DNA of 64,000 nucleotides from JANNXQ01 sp038238555 (GTDB taxonomy: Bacteria; Verrucomicrobiota; Verrucomicrobiia; Chthoniobacterales; Chthoniobacteraceae), in assembly GCA_038238555.1 (NCBI GenBank), contig JBBRXP010000003.1, positions 1-64,000 on the forward strand. Reading direction: 5' to 3'. Every line of letters starts with the position of its first letter. The first letter of the stretch is position 1. The notes below the pieces were generated by a model. The model was not told the DNA's origin and searched no databases. It saw nothing but the letters and a program-made list of their open reading frames with translations. Made by a program: the position numbers and the translations under genes. Positions 1-7,772 of the stretch are shown piece after piece.

Positions 1-558
1 ATCGTCCGGGCCGAGCAATTCTTTCGGGCCATGGTAGATCATGGGGCCGGGCCGCATCGGATCGTATGCGAACCCGCCTTCGGCGAGACGCGCTTGTGCG
101 ACTTTCGAGTCCATACAGCCATCGACGAGCAGGAGAAAAGGCACGCCTCCCGAACCAAGTGCATCATGCAGTTCCGCCAGCGGCAGGAAGGCGTCGCCGT
201 GCTCGCCTCGCGTCCATTGCAGAGCCGGCAGGGCCTTTTTGATCTCCGCGTCATCGACGCCTGCGCTCAAGAACGCGAGCCGCTGGCCGGCGTTCACGAA
301 CATGTGGCCGATGTAGTAGCAAAGGACGAGTTCGCAGCCCTCGGCCCGCGCGCGCTGACTCAGTGCGCGGCTAAACGCCTCCACTCGGGCCGGCGTGAGC
401 GGCTGCTCCGCCGTCGCGTAGAGCGACTCGATGAAAGCCGGGTGATACGCCGCCAGCGTGTCACACGCGAGCTGTGCGTTGTTCGCATTCCAGCTCTGCT
501 GCACCGATTGGCGTTTCGGGTAGTAGCCGAAACCAATTCCGGCGAGCGCCCACTTCAG
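1..558 (-). CDS. Caspase-like (peptidase C14 fold) protein, partial at left edge
   Basis: The minus-strand frame is open from about 558 to the window edge. It begins with a strand-like segment KWALAGIGFGYY and an acidic helix. Then comes LVLCYYIGHM followed by a short insert and RLAFLSAG, then VPFLLLVDGCMDSK. The order matches the caspase/metacaspase core, in which the catalytic His follows a YxSG-type strand and the catalytic Cys follows a hydrophobic strand ending in Asp. Both His and Cys are present, although the usual GHG is GHM and DACH is DGCM. There is no ATG, GTG or TTG start near the beginning of the domain. The frame overlaps the end of the upstream membrane protein at a run of nine A, so it may be made only as a frameshift fusion (see that site). 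The assignment to the family is by eye; the substrate is unknown and the C-terminus lies outside the window. Confidence 0.55.
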   Translation of the reverse strand, partial: MKWALAGIGFGYYPKRQSVQQSWNANNAQLACDTLAAYHPAFIESLYATAEQPLTPARVEAFSRALSQRARAEGCELVLCYYIGHMFVNAGQRLAFLSAGVDDAEIKKALPALQWTRGEHGDAFLPLAELHDALGSGGVPFLLLVDGCMDSKVAQARLAEGGFAYDPMRPGPMIYHGPKELLGPDD

Positions 559-567
559 TTTTTTTTT
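555..567 (-). promoter_or_regulatory. A9 slippery run, candidate -1 frameshift or slippage site
   Basis: On the minus strand the last codons of the membrane protein gene read TCA AAA AAA AAC TGA. Nine consecutive A lie at 567 down to 559. A AAA AAC is a canonical -1 slippery heptamer and the stop follows it directly. A -1 shift, or one extra A in the transcript, continues into the caspase-like frame as SKKKLKWALAG. This is seen in sequence; whether slippage occurs, or whether the run length is a sequencing error, is open. Confidence 0.45.
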
Positions 568-1397
568 GAAGCCGGAGCCTCCGCTTCCGCCGGACTCGCG
601 GACTGCGCTGGTTCGGCGAGGATTGTTGCCGCTGACGCGCGCACGGGTGTCAGCTCCACTTTGTCCGCGGACGTTCCGAGATGTTCCGCGAACAGTCGGG
701 CCTCAGCCGCTTCGTAGGCGAAGACGACGGGCACCGCCCAGGTGACGACGAGCTGCTGATCATCCGCCGCCGACACCTTGAGCTTCCCTTCCGCACTCGT
801 TCCTCCCGCGTCCTGCGCGAGCTTCACCTTCTTTGCCCAAAGCTGTGCGTCCGATTTGCTCCCGCGCTCCACCTTCATTTCCATTTGGCCTTCATACGAT
901 CGCACGATGACGAGCGGCTTGTGACCCGCATCGGCTTGCCGGCGCACGTCTTCGGATTTCAAGAGCTGAGCGCGAATGCGATCCGGTGCCGCTTCGAGGA
1001 TGCGGCAGTCTTTCAAACGGATGCGGAAATGGTCATCTGTCTCCGCGGAAAAAAGCCCGCGCCACGGCCCCGCGGTGATCTGACTTTGCGCATCGCTCTT
1101 CCCAAGCTCACGCCACTCCATCTCAAATGTCGCCCCAACCGTCAGTTCATCCCGACCGAGCGATGGCACTAACGCGAGGAGCGGACCGCGAGTGACGAAC
1201 GCTGCTCCCGGAAGCCGGTTCGGCGCGGGCGGAATGTTTAGGTGCAGGAATTCCGCATCGACGTTGAGTTGTTTCGCAAGGCTCATGCGAAAATCCGGTC
1301 GAAGAAAACGCGGGATAAGCAACGTGGCCGCACCAATGACGAGAATGATCCCGAGGGCGATGAAGATGGTTTTGCTGCGGCGTTTGCGAGGAGCCAT
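555..1397 (-). CDS. Single-span membrane protein of unknown function, possible N-terminal part of a caspase-like fusion
   Basis: The 280-residue product starts at an ATG with a basic N-terminus (APRKRRSK), followed by one hydrophobic segment at residues 11-28. About 230 mostly polar residues follow, placed outside the membrane by the positive-inside rule. The C-terminal 25 residues are rich in Ala, Pro, Ser and Glu and end in SKKN, which looks like a linker rather than a folded end. I recognise no family. The stop lies within the A9 run that joins it to the caspase-like frame. That suggests the pair may act as a membrane-anchored sensor or regulator with a protease domain, which is an inference. 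The linker-like tail is what would be expected between two domains of one protein. Confidence 0.7.
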   Translation of the reverse strand: MAPRKRRSKTIFIALGIILVIGAATLLIPRFLRPDFRMSLAKQLNVDAEFLHLNIPPAPNRLPGAAFVTRGPLLALVPSLGRDELTVGATFEMEWRELGKSDAQSQITAGPWRGLFSAETDDHFRIRLKDCRILEAAPDRIRAQLLKSEDVRRQADAGHKPLVIVRSYEGQMEMKVERGSKSDAQLWAKKVKLAQDAGGTSAEGKLKVSAADDQQLVVTWAVPVVFAYEAAEARLFAEHLGTSADKVELTPVRASAATILAEPAQSASPAEAEAPASKKN

Positions 1398-1512
1398 GAC
1401 GCCTGTCTCCTACGCGGCTACCACCGCAAAGACGATGATGAAGTTCGCATGAGACGGGAGGCGGAGTGGATCGTCCGATGAAAGTTCTGAGCAGGAAATT
1501 TCGGCGGATTTT

Positions 1513-1746
1513 TTACTTTCCGCGTCGCTCCTTTCGCTCGCGCCGTTTGCGGGCGCGTTCACGCTCGGCGTGCCATTGGGCGAGGAGGCGAAATACGTCG
1601 TCGAGTTCCGCCCAATACCAGGTGCGAGATTTCTCCAGACGCATCGCGATTTTATCGCCGGGGTGAAGCATCACGATCATCCGCTTGCGGTAGTGTCCGA
1701 AGGGCAGCCGACTGCGTCGTTTGATGGGGCGCTCTAATTCAGTCAT
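1513..1746 (-). CDS. Small basic protein of unknown function
   Basis: This is a 77-residue protein if the ATG at 1746 (MTELERPIKRRSR) is used; the frame is open upstream to 1803 with a further Met. It is very rich in Arg and Lys, with a central conserved-looking core (FGHYRKRMIVMLHPGD, then WYWAELDDVFRLLAQW) and a charged C-terminal helix of Arg, Lys and Glu. The composition suggests nucleic-acid binding. No family is recognised. It lies upstream of the membrane protein gene on the same strand, with a gap of about 115 bases. Confidence 0.5.
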   Translation of the reverse strand: MTELERPIKRRSRLPFGHYRKRMIVMLHPGDKIAMRLEKSRTWYWAELDDVFRLLAQWHAERERARKRRERKERRGK

Positions 1747-1803
1747 AGGCGCTATTTTACCAAACGCGCTTTTCTTAAAGTCGCGTTTGCAGCTGGTCAT
1801 CAA

Positions 1804-2113
1804 CGATTTACGATTTGTTTCCTGAAGGGAAATAAATGGTTGACGCGCAGTTTGCAGTGCGCGGCGTCACCAGCTCCACGAGCCTAAATCGCCGCAGACC
1901 GCAGCCCAAGTTGGCATCCCCTTCCTTGGGTCCTGGCTTTCGCGAAATCGGCCAGCGCGTTGCTGCGCTTGTGCTCAGCAGGAGACGAGACCGCTTCGCT
2001 GGCACGGCCCGAAGCACAGTGTAGTTCGCGGCCCGCGTAGTTCAGCGGGTCGGCGCTGGTCTCACGCTCGCCGTAAGAAAAAGACGAGAACAAAAATGGT
2101 AGTTCGGCGTCAT
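1804..2113. other. 310-base stretch with no convincing gene
   Basis: Short frames occur on both strands but none has a convincing start or recognisable content. The segment at 2034-2070 resembles the D-arm half of a tRNA (GTTCAGCGGGT) but has no matching anticodon stem or T-arm. No clear terminator is visible. Confidence 0.4.
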
Positions 2114-2812
2114 TCAGTGATGCCGTTCCTCCAGCAGGACGAAATTATAAATCGCCTCAAAACGCCCGTCGCACTCTCGCGGGTCTATTTCCAAGCTCTC
2201 ATGATATGCGAAATCGCCCTCATTCAAGGGATCTCCATGGAAATAAAGTTGCGTGATCAACTCGTCGTAGCCGCTTGCTGATACCTTCACATGCAGGTGG
2301 GGCGGCCTCCATACCCCGCCGCCGATGCTGTATGCGCCGGGCCAAATTGTTCGGAACTCATATTCCCCGCGGGCGTTGACCTTCAGACGGCCACGCAAAC
2401 GGAAGACAGTCGGATCCATTTCCGGTGAGCCGTCATTGTCGTAGTGGCCGTCGGCGGTAGCCTGCCACACGTCCAGTATCGCGGCCTTGATTGGCTTTTT
2501 ACACCGATCTACAACGGCTCCTCGCAACCTGATTTTCCGGCCTAGTTCTTCACCGTCCGCGAGGTTCTCGCGCCATGGAGCATCCGGACGGTAGTATGGC
2601 CCCGGAATGTTTGGTTCTGTGGGCGGCAACGGTTCGGAACATTGAGCCGGGACCGCGGCCTGGGGCTTTGCTCGGCGGGAGATCTCCACCTCGAAAAATT
2701 TTTGATATCCCACATGGGTAAATGCGGTGCGATCCGTGGAATTCGACTCAGAACTCATGCGGCTATCGTGGGCTTCCGCGACGTATTTGCCGAACATAAA
2801 TTTTATTGTCAT
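2114..2812 (-). CDS. Intradiol ring-cleavage dioxygenase
   Basis: This is predicted to open catechol-type rings between the two hydroxyl carbons using non-haem Fe(III), as catechol 1,2- and protocatechuate 3,4-dioxygenases do. The central part carries GPYYRP, then VWQATADGHY, then GEYEFRTIWPGAY, then RPPHLHVKV. The two Tyr (in GHY and PGAY) and two His (HLH) correspond to the family's four iron ligands, at about residues 124, 161, 172 and 174. The Arg before PPHLH matches the conserved active-site Arg. There is no signal peptide. The ATG at 2812 follows AGAGG; an upstream GTG at 2824 is possible. It is divergent from the 2871 gene, with about 60 bases between starts. The real substrate cannot be told from sequence; a tyrosinase-like enzyme two genes away makes catechol-type compounds plausible. 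Confidence 0.85.
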   Translation of the reverse strand: MTIKFMFGKYVAEAHDSRMSSESNSTDRTAFTHVGYQKFFEVEISRRAKPQAAVPAQCSEPLPPTEPNIPGPYYRPDAPWRENLADGEELGRKIRLRGAVVDRCKKPIKAAILDVWQATADGHYDNDGSPEMDPTVFRLRGRLKVNARGEYEFRTIWPGAYSIGGGVWRPPHLHVKVSASGYDELITQLYFHGDPLNEGDFAYHESLEIDPRECDGRFEAIYNFVLLEERHH

Positions 2813-2870
2813 TTTCCTCTGCACTTTTCAAAGACGGGGTGATGAACTCTGTTAATCCGTCGATGTGGGG

Positions 2871-4310
2871 ATGAAAACGCCAAACGCGCAAAAACAAGAG
2901 CGGGTGCCGCAACAAGCCGAAGCACGGCAGGGGATGACCGTGCCCAAGGCTCAGGATGGATCAGGGGGCGCCGGGGCGAGCACGGCAGATATTGAGGAAC
3001 TGCCGATTCCAATTTCGCACCGTCATCACCTGACGCTCAAAGCCGGAATCGCTCTCTGCCTCGGTCTCATCGGGAGCACCTACACGATCGTTCATTTCAT
3101 TCAGATTGAACCACTCAATCGCAAGCTTGAAGATGCAAAGGCTCTCGCGGATTCGCACGACACCGAACGTAATGCGCTAGGGTCAAGGCTCACAAAGATT
3201 CAGAGTCAATATGACGAGCTGACCCGCAGCATGACCCGGCCGGCTTTGATCTTTCCACCGGATCGGGCGAGTTTGTTGGGAGGAGCAATTACGTTCGAAT
3301 GGGACTACGCGCATCATGCACTCGGAAATGGTTACGTCATTGAGCTGCGCAATATCAGCGAATTGAACGCGAACGCGAAGCTCATTGAAGTTTCGCGGCC
3401 AGAGTCCAAGCGTCTCTTTTATGATCTCGGCACAACTGCCTTCGGGGAGTTCCTGTGGCGAATACGTCCTGGCAAAATGATAGCCGGGCAGTTGGCGCCC
3501 CTCGGAGAATGGAGCCTTCCACATAGTTACGTCATGAACCCCAATGTAATCTCGAGGGTAACAAAAACCGCCCGGTTGCTGGTCGCTAGCACGCCTACAT
3601 CCTATGACGACCTAAACGCCACCGGCGCGTCCGGCGGCTACCAAGGATTTGAAGTCGATCTCATCAGATGGATCGCTACACAAGTCGGTGAAAAGCTCGG
3701 GCTCAAGCAAGCGTTGCAAATAGAATTTGTTCAGGTGCCGTGGAATCGTCTGTTTCAAGCCGTAGAAAACGGCGAAGTCGATATCGCGATCCGCTCGATC
3801 TCCAAGAGTGCCCAGCGCGAGAAAGAGTTTCGCAACATTAAATTCTCCAGCGGTTACATACAAAACCACCAAGTGATTATCCAGCGCAGCCGTGCCGGGG
3901 AGTTTCCCGCTGCCCTCGACGGAGCTGCTATCGGCGTAAAAGCCAGTAGCGTCAACGAGCGCGCCGCCCGTTATCTCATTCCCGGGCTGAAATGGCGCGT
4001 GGACCCCTCTTTCACAAATTACGGCGACATCTATCAGGCATTGCAGGACGGGAAGATTGAGTTCGCGCTGGTCGATAGCGTTCTAGCGGAAAAGTTCACT
4101 AGAACCCGTTTCGTCCAACTCGGCCCTCCGCTCGACGAACTCCTGCGTCCTTTCTACGAAACCGAATTAGGCTCCGCGCGCGAAGAGTATGCCATCGCGT
4201 TCCACGAAGCCGGAGTGGAGAACGCTTTACGCACGATCATAGACGAGTCACTTGCTTCGCCAGTAGGAAAGCAAAAGCTGGCAGAATTGCGCAGCCAGTA
4301 TGGGCTGTAG
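2871..4310 (+). CDS. Membrane-anchored protein with a C-terminal solute-binding (SBP_bac_3-like) domain
   Basis: The protein has about 479 residues: a polar N-terminus, one hydrophobic segment at about residues 55-78 (LTLKAGIALCLGLIGSTYTI), a short coiled-coil-like stretch (LEDAKALADSHDTERNALGSRL), a beta-rich domain, then a domain of about 240 residues. That last domain reads GYQGFEVDLIRWIA, FVQVPWNRLFQAVENGEVDIAI and later YQALQDGKIEFALVDSVLAE. This is the pattern of type-3 extracellular solute-binding proteins, which bind amino acids or small acids. No ABC transporter genes are nearby, so it is more likely a sensor or periplasmic binding module than a transporter subunit. The start chosen is the ATG at 2871; a GTG lies six bases earlier. 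It is followed by the tyrosinase-like gene after 41 bases, probably in one operon. Confidence 0.7.
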   Translation: MKTPNAQKQERVPQQAEARQGMTVPKAQDGSGGAGASTADIEELPIPISHRHHLTLKAGIALCLGLIGSTYTIVHFIQIEPLNRKLEDAKALADSHDTERNALGSRLTKIQSQYDELTRSMTRPALIFPPDRASLLGGAITFEWDYAHHALGNGYVIELRNISELNANAKLIEVSRPESKRLFYDLGTTAFGEFLWRIRPGKMIAGQLAPLGEWSLPHSYVMNPNVISRVTKTARLLVASTPTSYDDLNATGASGGYQGFEVDLIRWIATQVGEKLGLKQALQIEFVQVPWNRLFQAVENGEVDIAIRSISKSAQREKEFRNIKFSSGYIQNHQVIIQRSRAGEFPAALDGAAIGVKASSVNERAARYLIPGLKWRVDPSFTNYGDIYQALQDGKIEFALVDSVLAEKFTRTRFVQLGPPLDELLRPFYETELGSAREEYAIAFHEAGVENALRTIIDESLASPVGKQKLAELRSQYGL

Positions 4311-4351
4311 TCCGGTGTAATTCATTCGCATCAAAAGCCATATTCCTAGTT

Positions 4352-5812
4352 ATGCACAACAATCCCTTCATCGGCACATGGACCTATCGGAGTTTCAAAG
4401 ACATACCAGAGCCGGTCGAAGACTTCGATGAGATTCGCTTGTGGCAGGCCCAACTGATATTGATCGAGGACGGGCCGGGCCTGGTCAAAGGGTCGATTGC
4501 ATCGGGCGACTACGAGCTGCAAATCCGAGGAGCCGTGTGGATGGAGGAGAGCGACAAGAACGTTCGACTTCGCGCCGAGGGTCTTAAGGGGACTAATACG
4601 GACGGTTGGGTTTACGATTACGTGGGGGTGTTAGCCGAGAAGTGGCCCGATGGCGACGCTCAGCGTCCAGCTATTGTCGGCACAGTAATGCGCACCATGC
4701 CGCACCCACCCGACCGGCAAGCCAACCAGACCTATTCGTTTGTGGCCGTGAACACGGCGCCGGTCGTTTCAACCTACGAACTGCCGGGGAACGTTATCAA
4801 TCACTTCGCTGATCGCCTTCACAGACTTCATCATGCTGCGTGGCACGGAATTCGGAACCGTTGGCTCAACATGTCTGATGAGCAACGCCGTGCCGTTACT
4901 GAGCTAGATTGGCAAATCGAGGGAAACCGTTATGCGCTTGAGGGCGAGCGAACCCGGCCGGCGGCAAGTAATGGCTCCGGCGAGGATTTTCTGTTTTTCC
5001 ACCGTCAGATGGTGGTCGCCTACAAGTCGCTGATGACAGAGGCGGGAGAAAAACCCATCGAGTGGGCGGAGATTCCCCAGCCCGGAGCGGATGGCCCGCA
5101 GAACTCCGATGGGGTTCCTGCGGCCTGGCCTATTCCGCCCGCTCCTTTCCTCGCACGCCGCTTCGCAGCACTAAAGACAGATGAATTCTTTTGGAGTCGT
5201 ATGCGGTGGTGGGACTATGAGTTTAAGAATCCTGCATTCCTCGCATCGCTTACATTGGGGCAGTTAGGCTCGCTAATCGAATTCAGTGTGCATAATGACA
5301 TGCACATTCGCTGGTCAGCAGTCCCGCGCGATCCGGTGACGAATGTCATTTTGCCAACGGGCCGGCCGGACTGGGACATCTCTACAAAGTGGAACAGTCC
5401 CAAATACGATTGGCTCGGCGAGTTCTACGCCTCGCACGTTAACCCAATCTTTTGGAGGCTTCACGGATGGATTGATGACCGAATCGAAGACTGGTTCAAG
5501 GCTCATGAACTAAGCCACCCGGGCGTTATCAAACGAGTGTCCAAGGGAGGTGTTGATTGGTTTGAGGGCGAACATTGGGTGGCCGTAGAATATCCTTGGG
5601 TCTGGCCACGATCTCTTGGCGGATACGAAGGTGGTCACGGCGGGCATCACGGCCATCACGATCACGATTTATATCAACGTCGGCTAGCGAGTCTGGAGAA
5701 AGTGGTGCCCGTGCTTTTCCCACCACCGGCGAAAGACCAAAAGTTATTGGAGCTTGTTTCTCCGGCTTTTGAGCCAAGCGAACTCGCGATTGGATCCGTT
5801 GTGGGTCAATAA
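4352..5812 (+). CDS. Tyrosinase-like type 3 copper protein (PvdP-like architecture)
   Basis: The 486-residue protein opens with a lipocalin-like beta domain (NPFIGTWTYRSF, residues 4-15, to about 135). The C-terminal part carries copper-centre motifs. EDFLFFHRQM (His217) resembles the FLPWHR of CuA, HNDMH (His314, His318) is an H-x3-H of CuB, and NPIFWRLHGWIDD (His371) is the third CuB ligand. His160, 161 and 165 are candidates for the rest of CuA. The two-domain order resembles PvdP, the tyrosinase that matures pyoverdine; that comparison is from memory. A loop near residues 425-440 is mostly Gly, His and Asp and could bind copper or zinc. There is no signal peptide. It is expected to oxidise a phenol or catechol. 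The neighbours are a solute-binding-like protein and, divergently, a catechol-type dioxygenase. Confidence 0.65.
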   Translation: MHNNPFIGTWTYRSFKDIPEPVEDFDEIRLWQAQLILIEDGPGLVKGSIASGDYELQIRGAVWMEESDKNVRLRAEGLKGTNTDGWVYDYVGVLAEKWPDGDAQRPAIVGTVMRTMPHPPDRQANQTYSFVAVNTAPVVSTYELPGNVINHFADRLHRLHHAAWHGIRNRWLNMSDEQRRAVTELDWQIEGNRYALEGERTRPAASNGSGEDFLFFHRQMVVAYKSLMTEAGEKPIEWAEIPQPGADGPQNSDGVPAAWPIPPAPFLARRFAALKTDEFFWSRMRWWDYEFKNPAFLASLTLGQLGSLIEFSVHNDMHIRWSAVPRDPVTNVILPTGRPDWDISTKWNSPKYDWLGEFYASHVNPIFWRLHGWIDDRIEDWFKAHELSHPGVIKRVSKGGVDWFEGEHWVAVEYPWVWPRSLGGYEGGHGGHHGHHDHDLYQRRLASLEKVVPVLFPPPAKDQKLLELVSPAFEPSELAIGSVVGQ

Positions 5813-5926
5813 TTTCATCTCATCCAGCCCTTTGGGTTGTATTGAATCGTGGGCGATAGCTGCGATGGCATGGTTACCTCCCCCTGTGTAACGCTCACCA
5901 CGTCGTGTAGGCGCTCCCTGAAAGCG

Positions 5927-7411
5927 TCAACCGCCCCTAAACCAGGAAGAAATCTTTCCGTCTGGCTCGATCGGGGGCAGCAGAGCTTTGCGAAAACCGC
6001 GTTCGCAGTGGACCAAAACGCACGCGTGTTTGCGCAGACCGCGCAGCTCGTAGGACTTGATCTTGTGCTCCTCCTGCTCGGAGTAGTTGCTCGTGGTGCG
6101 GCCGTAGGAGAAGCCCCATGTCCGCTTCACGAATTTCTTTTTGCCGAGGAAGTCGGCGCTCTCCACGGCACCGTCTTCATCAGCGGCTTTGAAGATCATC
6201 CGATTGCGAAGGTTGAGCGTGAGCACTTTCGCTTTTTCGCGGCCGAGCGGCGGGATAAATGACGTGGAGGACTGCGCGGCGGCGACGACGGTGGCGTGCG
6301 CCTCGCGGATTACGTCCACGCAATTGTAGTCGCTCATTCCGTCTTCGCTCGCGGTCATGAAGCGCTGCGCTTCATCGGCCCATAGAACGAGGAGATTGGC
6401 GTCGCGCCGCTGCTCCTTTGGTTGGTCGAAGCGGCGCAGGACGTGCGTGTAGAAGAGCATCTTGAGGAACGTGTTCACGTATCGCCGCTCGGCCTGGAAC
6501 TTTTGCGGCATGGCGACGCAGATGATTTTGCCGCGGTCGATGTCGGCGAAGTCGAAGGTGTTTTCTGCTGGGCAAAAAACCTGCGAAATGTCCGGCGTGA
6601 GGAAGTATTGGAGATAGTTCGCGATCGTCTCCTTCACACCGCCGATCTGCTCGGGTGGCTGCGAGAGAAAGCGATTCCGAAAGTGGTCGGCGAGCTGCCG
6701 CCGGCGCTCGGTGGGATGGCCGGCAGCAAGGTCGCCAAGCGCCTCCTCCATGTCCCGCTCGTCGAGCAGCAGGTAATAGACGTTCTCCAACGTCACGTCC
6801 GCGCGGATCTCATAGAGCATTTCCAATCCAGCCGCGACGTGGGTGAGCGCCTGATTCTTGAAAAAGCCTTTGTCGCCCTGCTGGCCGAGGCTTGACGCCG
6901 TATCGACGACGAACTTCGCGTAAGTGCTGAACGGAATGCCGCGATCGGAGATGAGGTTGTAGCTGTGCGTCGGCTGCCAGTCGGCGGCGGCGTCCTCGGG
7001 TTTCACCTGGAGCAGGATGAGATCGTTCTTTCGGTTGAAGTGGACGGCCATCTCCGAAAGCGTTTCCCAATAGAGTCCTTTGTCGTCGATGCACACGCCG
7101 CCCCAGCGCGGCTCATTCTTGAAGACTTGGTAGAGGAGCGGCGTGATACCCGAGCGCGTTTTACCCGAGCCGGTGTCTCCGGTGATGAGCCAGCCGCGGC
7201 AGAAATCCTCGCGCGTCCACGTCAGCCCCTTGAGGCGGACGACGACCGACTTCGCTCGCTGCGCGGTGGAAGCCTTGGTGAAAAACAAGTGCAGCGAAAG
7301 CAGCCCGAAAGCTCCTGCCATCGCCCACGAGGAAGGCGGTGCGAGAAGTTGGAAGAAGTAGTAACCTGCGCCTGCCGATGCGAGCGCCATGGCGAAGCCG
7401 AGGACGTTCAT
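5927..7411 (-). CDS. TraD/TrwB-like type IV coupling ATPase
   Basis: This 494-residue protein would link the relaxase-DNA complex to a secretion channel and drive DNA export. It has two N-terminal hydrophobic segments (about residues 4-22 and 28-45), a Walker A motif GDTGSGKT at 78-85 and a Walker B-like strand LLVLWADEAQ near 345-354. The C-terminal part fits the TraM-recognition/TraG-type region (VIREAHATVVAAAQSSTSF). It is the last gene of a minus-strand set with the 7413, 7769 and 8514 genes, separated from the first of these by one base. In R388 the equivalent gene (trwB) lies in the relaxase operon, whereas here it is on the opposite strand with the stb-like genes. Confidence 0.8.
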   Translation of the reverse strand: MNVLGFAMALASAGAGYYFFQLLAPPSSWAMAGAFGLLSLHLFFTKASTAQRAKSVVVRLKGLTWTREDFCRGWLITGDTGSGKTRSGITPLLYQVFKNEPRWGGVCIDDKGLYWETLSEMAVHFNRKNDLILLQVKPEDAAADWQPTHSYNLISDRGIPFSTYAKFVVDTASSLGQQGDKGFFKNQALTHVAAGLEMLYEIRADVTLENVYYLLLDERDMEEALGDLAAGHPTERRRQLADHFRNRFLSQPPEQIGGVKETIANYLQYFLTPDISQVFCPAENTFDFADIDRGKIICVAMPQKFQAERRYVNTFLKMLFYTHVLRRFDQPKEQRRDANLLVLWADEAQRFMTASEDGMSDYNCVDVIREAHATVVAAAQSSTSFIPPLGREKAKVLTLNLRNRMIFKAADEDGAVESADFLGKKKFVKRTWGFSYGRTTSNYSEQEEHKIKSYELRGLRKHACVLVHCERGFRKALLPPIEPDGKISSWFRGG

Positions 7412-7412
7412 G

Positions 7413-7772
7413 TTAGAGCAGAAATCTCCCAGCGAGCAGCCCGGCTGCGAACGCGGCCACCGCTGCCAGTATTAGCGCGGTAGAGTGGTAAGATCGCAAC
7501 TTGCCAAGATGCGGGACGGCGCGGAGTTCCTGGATCAGCTCGGCGGCTTGCTTAGTGAACGTCCTGCCGCGCTGGTCGATCAGCTCCAGCGAAGAACGGA
7601 ACTCCTCGAAGCTCGGGGGACGCGCGCCGTCGGCGCTCGGACGCACAGCGTTGAAGTAAATTTCATACAGCTCCAAGCACGCGAGGATTGGATCGCCATC
7701 GGTGATGCCCCATTTCTTCTGCCACTGGAGAATGCCGTTGCGGAGCGCGAGCTTGAGCGGGTCTTCGCTCAC
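7413..7772 (-). CDS. Small tail-anchored protein of the mobilization operon (StbC-like position)
   Basis: The product has 119 residues with a soluble helical N-terminus and a single C-terminal hydrophobic segment (STALILAAVAAFAAGLLAGR) ending the protein. It uses a GTG start that overlaps the stop of the ParA-like gene by four bases, so the two are translationally coupled. No family is recognised. Its place after a ParA-like ATPase and a small DNA-binding protein, divergent from a TrwC-type relaxase, is the place of stbC in plasmid R388. The correspondence is by order, not by sequence similarity that I can verify. Confidence 0.6.
   Translation of the reverse strand: MSEDPLKLALRNGILQWQKKWGITDGDPILACLELYEIYFNAVRPSADGARPPSFEEFRSSLELIDQRGRTFTKQAAELIQELRAVPHLGKLRSYHSTALILAAVAAFAAGLLAGRFLL

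Noticed and set aside
2034..2070. A tRNA-like segment with GTTCAGCGGGT
   Set aside because: The D-arm-like part has no matching anticodon stem, T-arm or acceptor 3' strand; it is at most a chance or a remnant.
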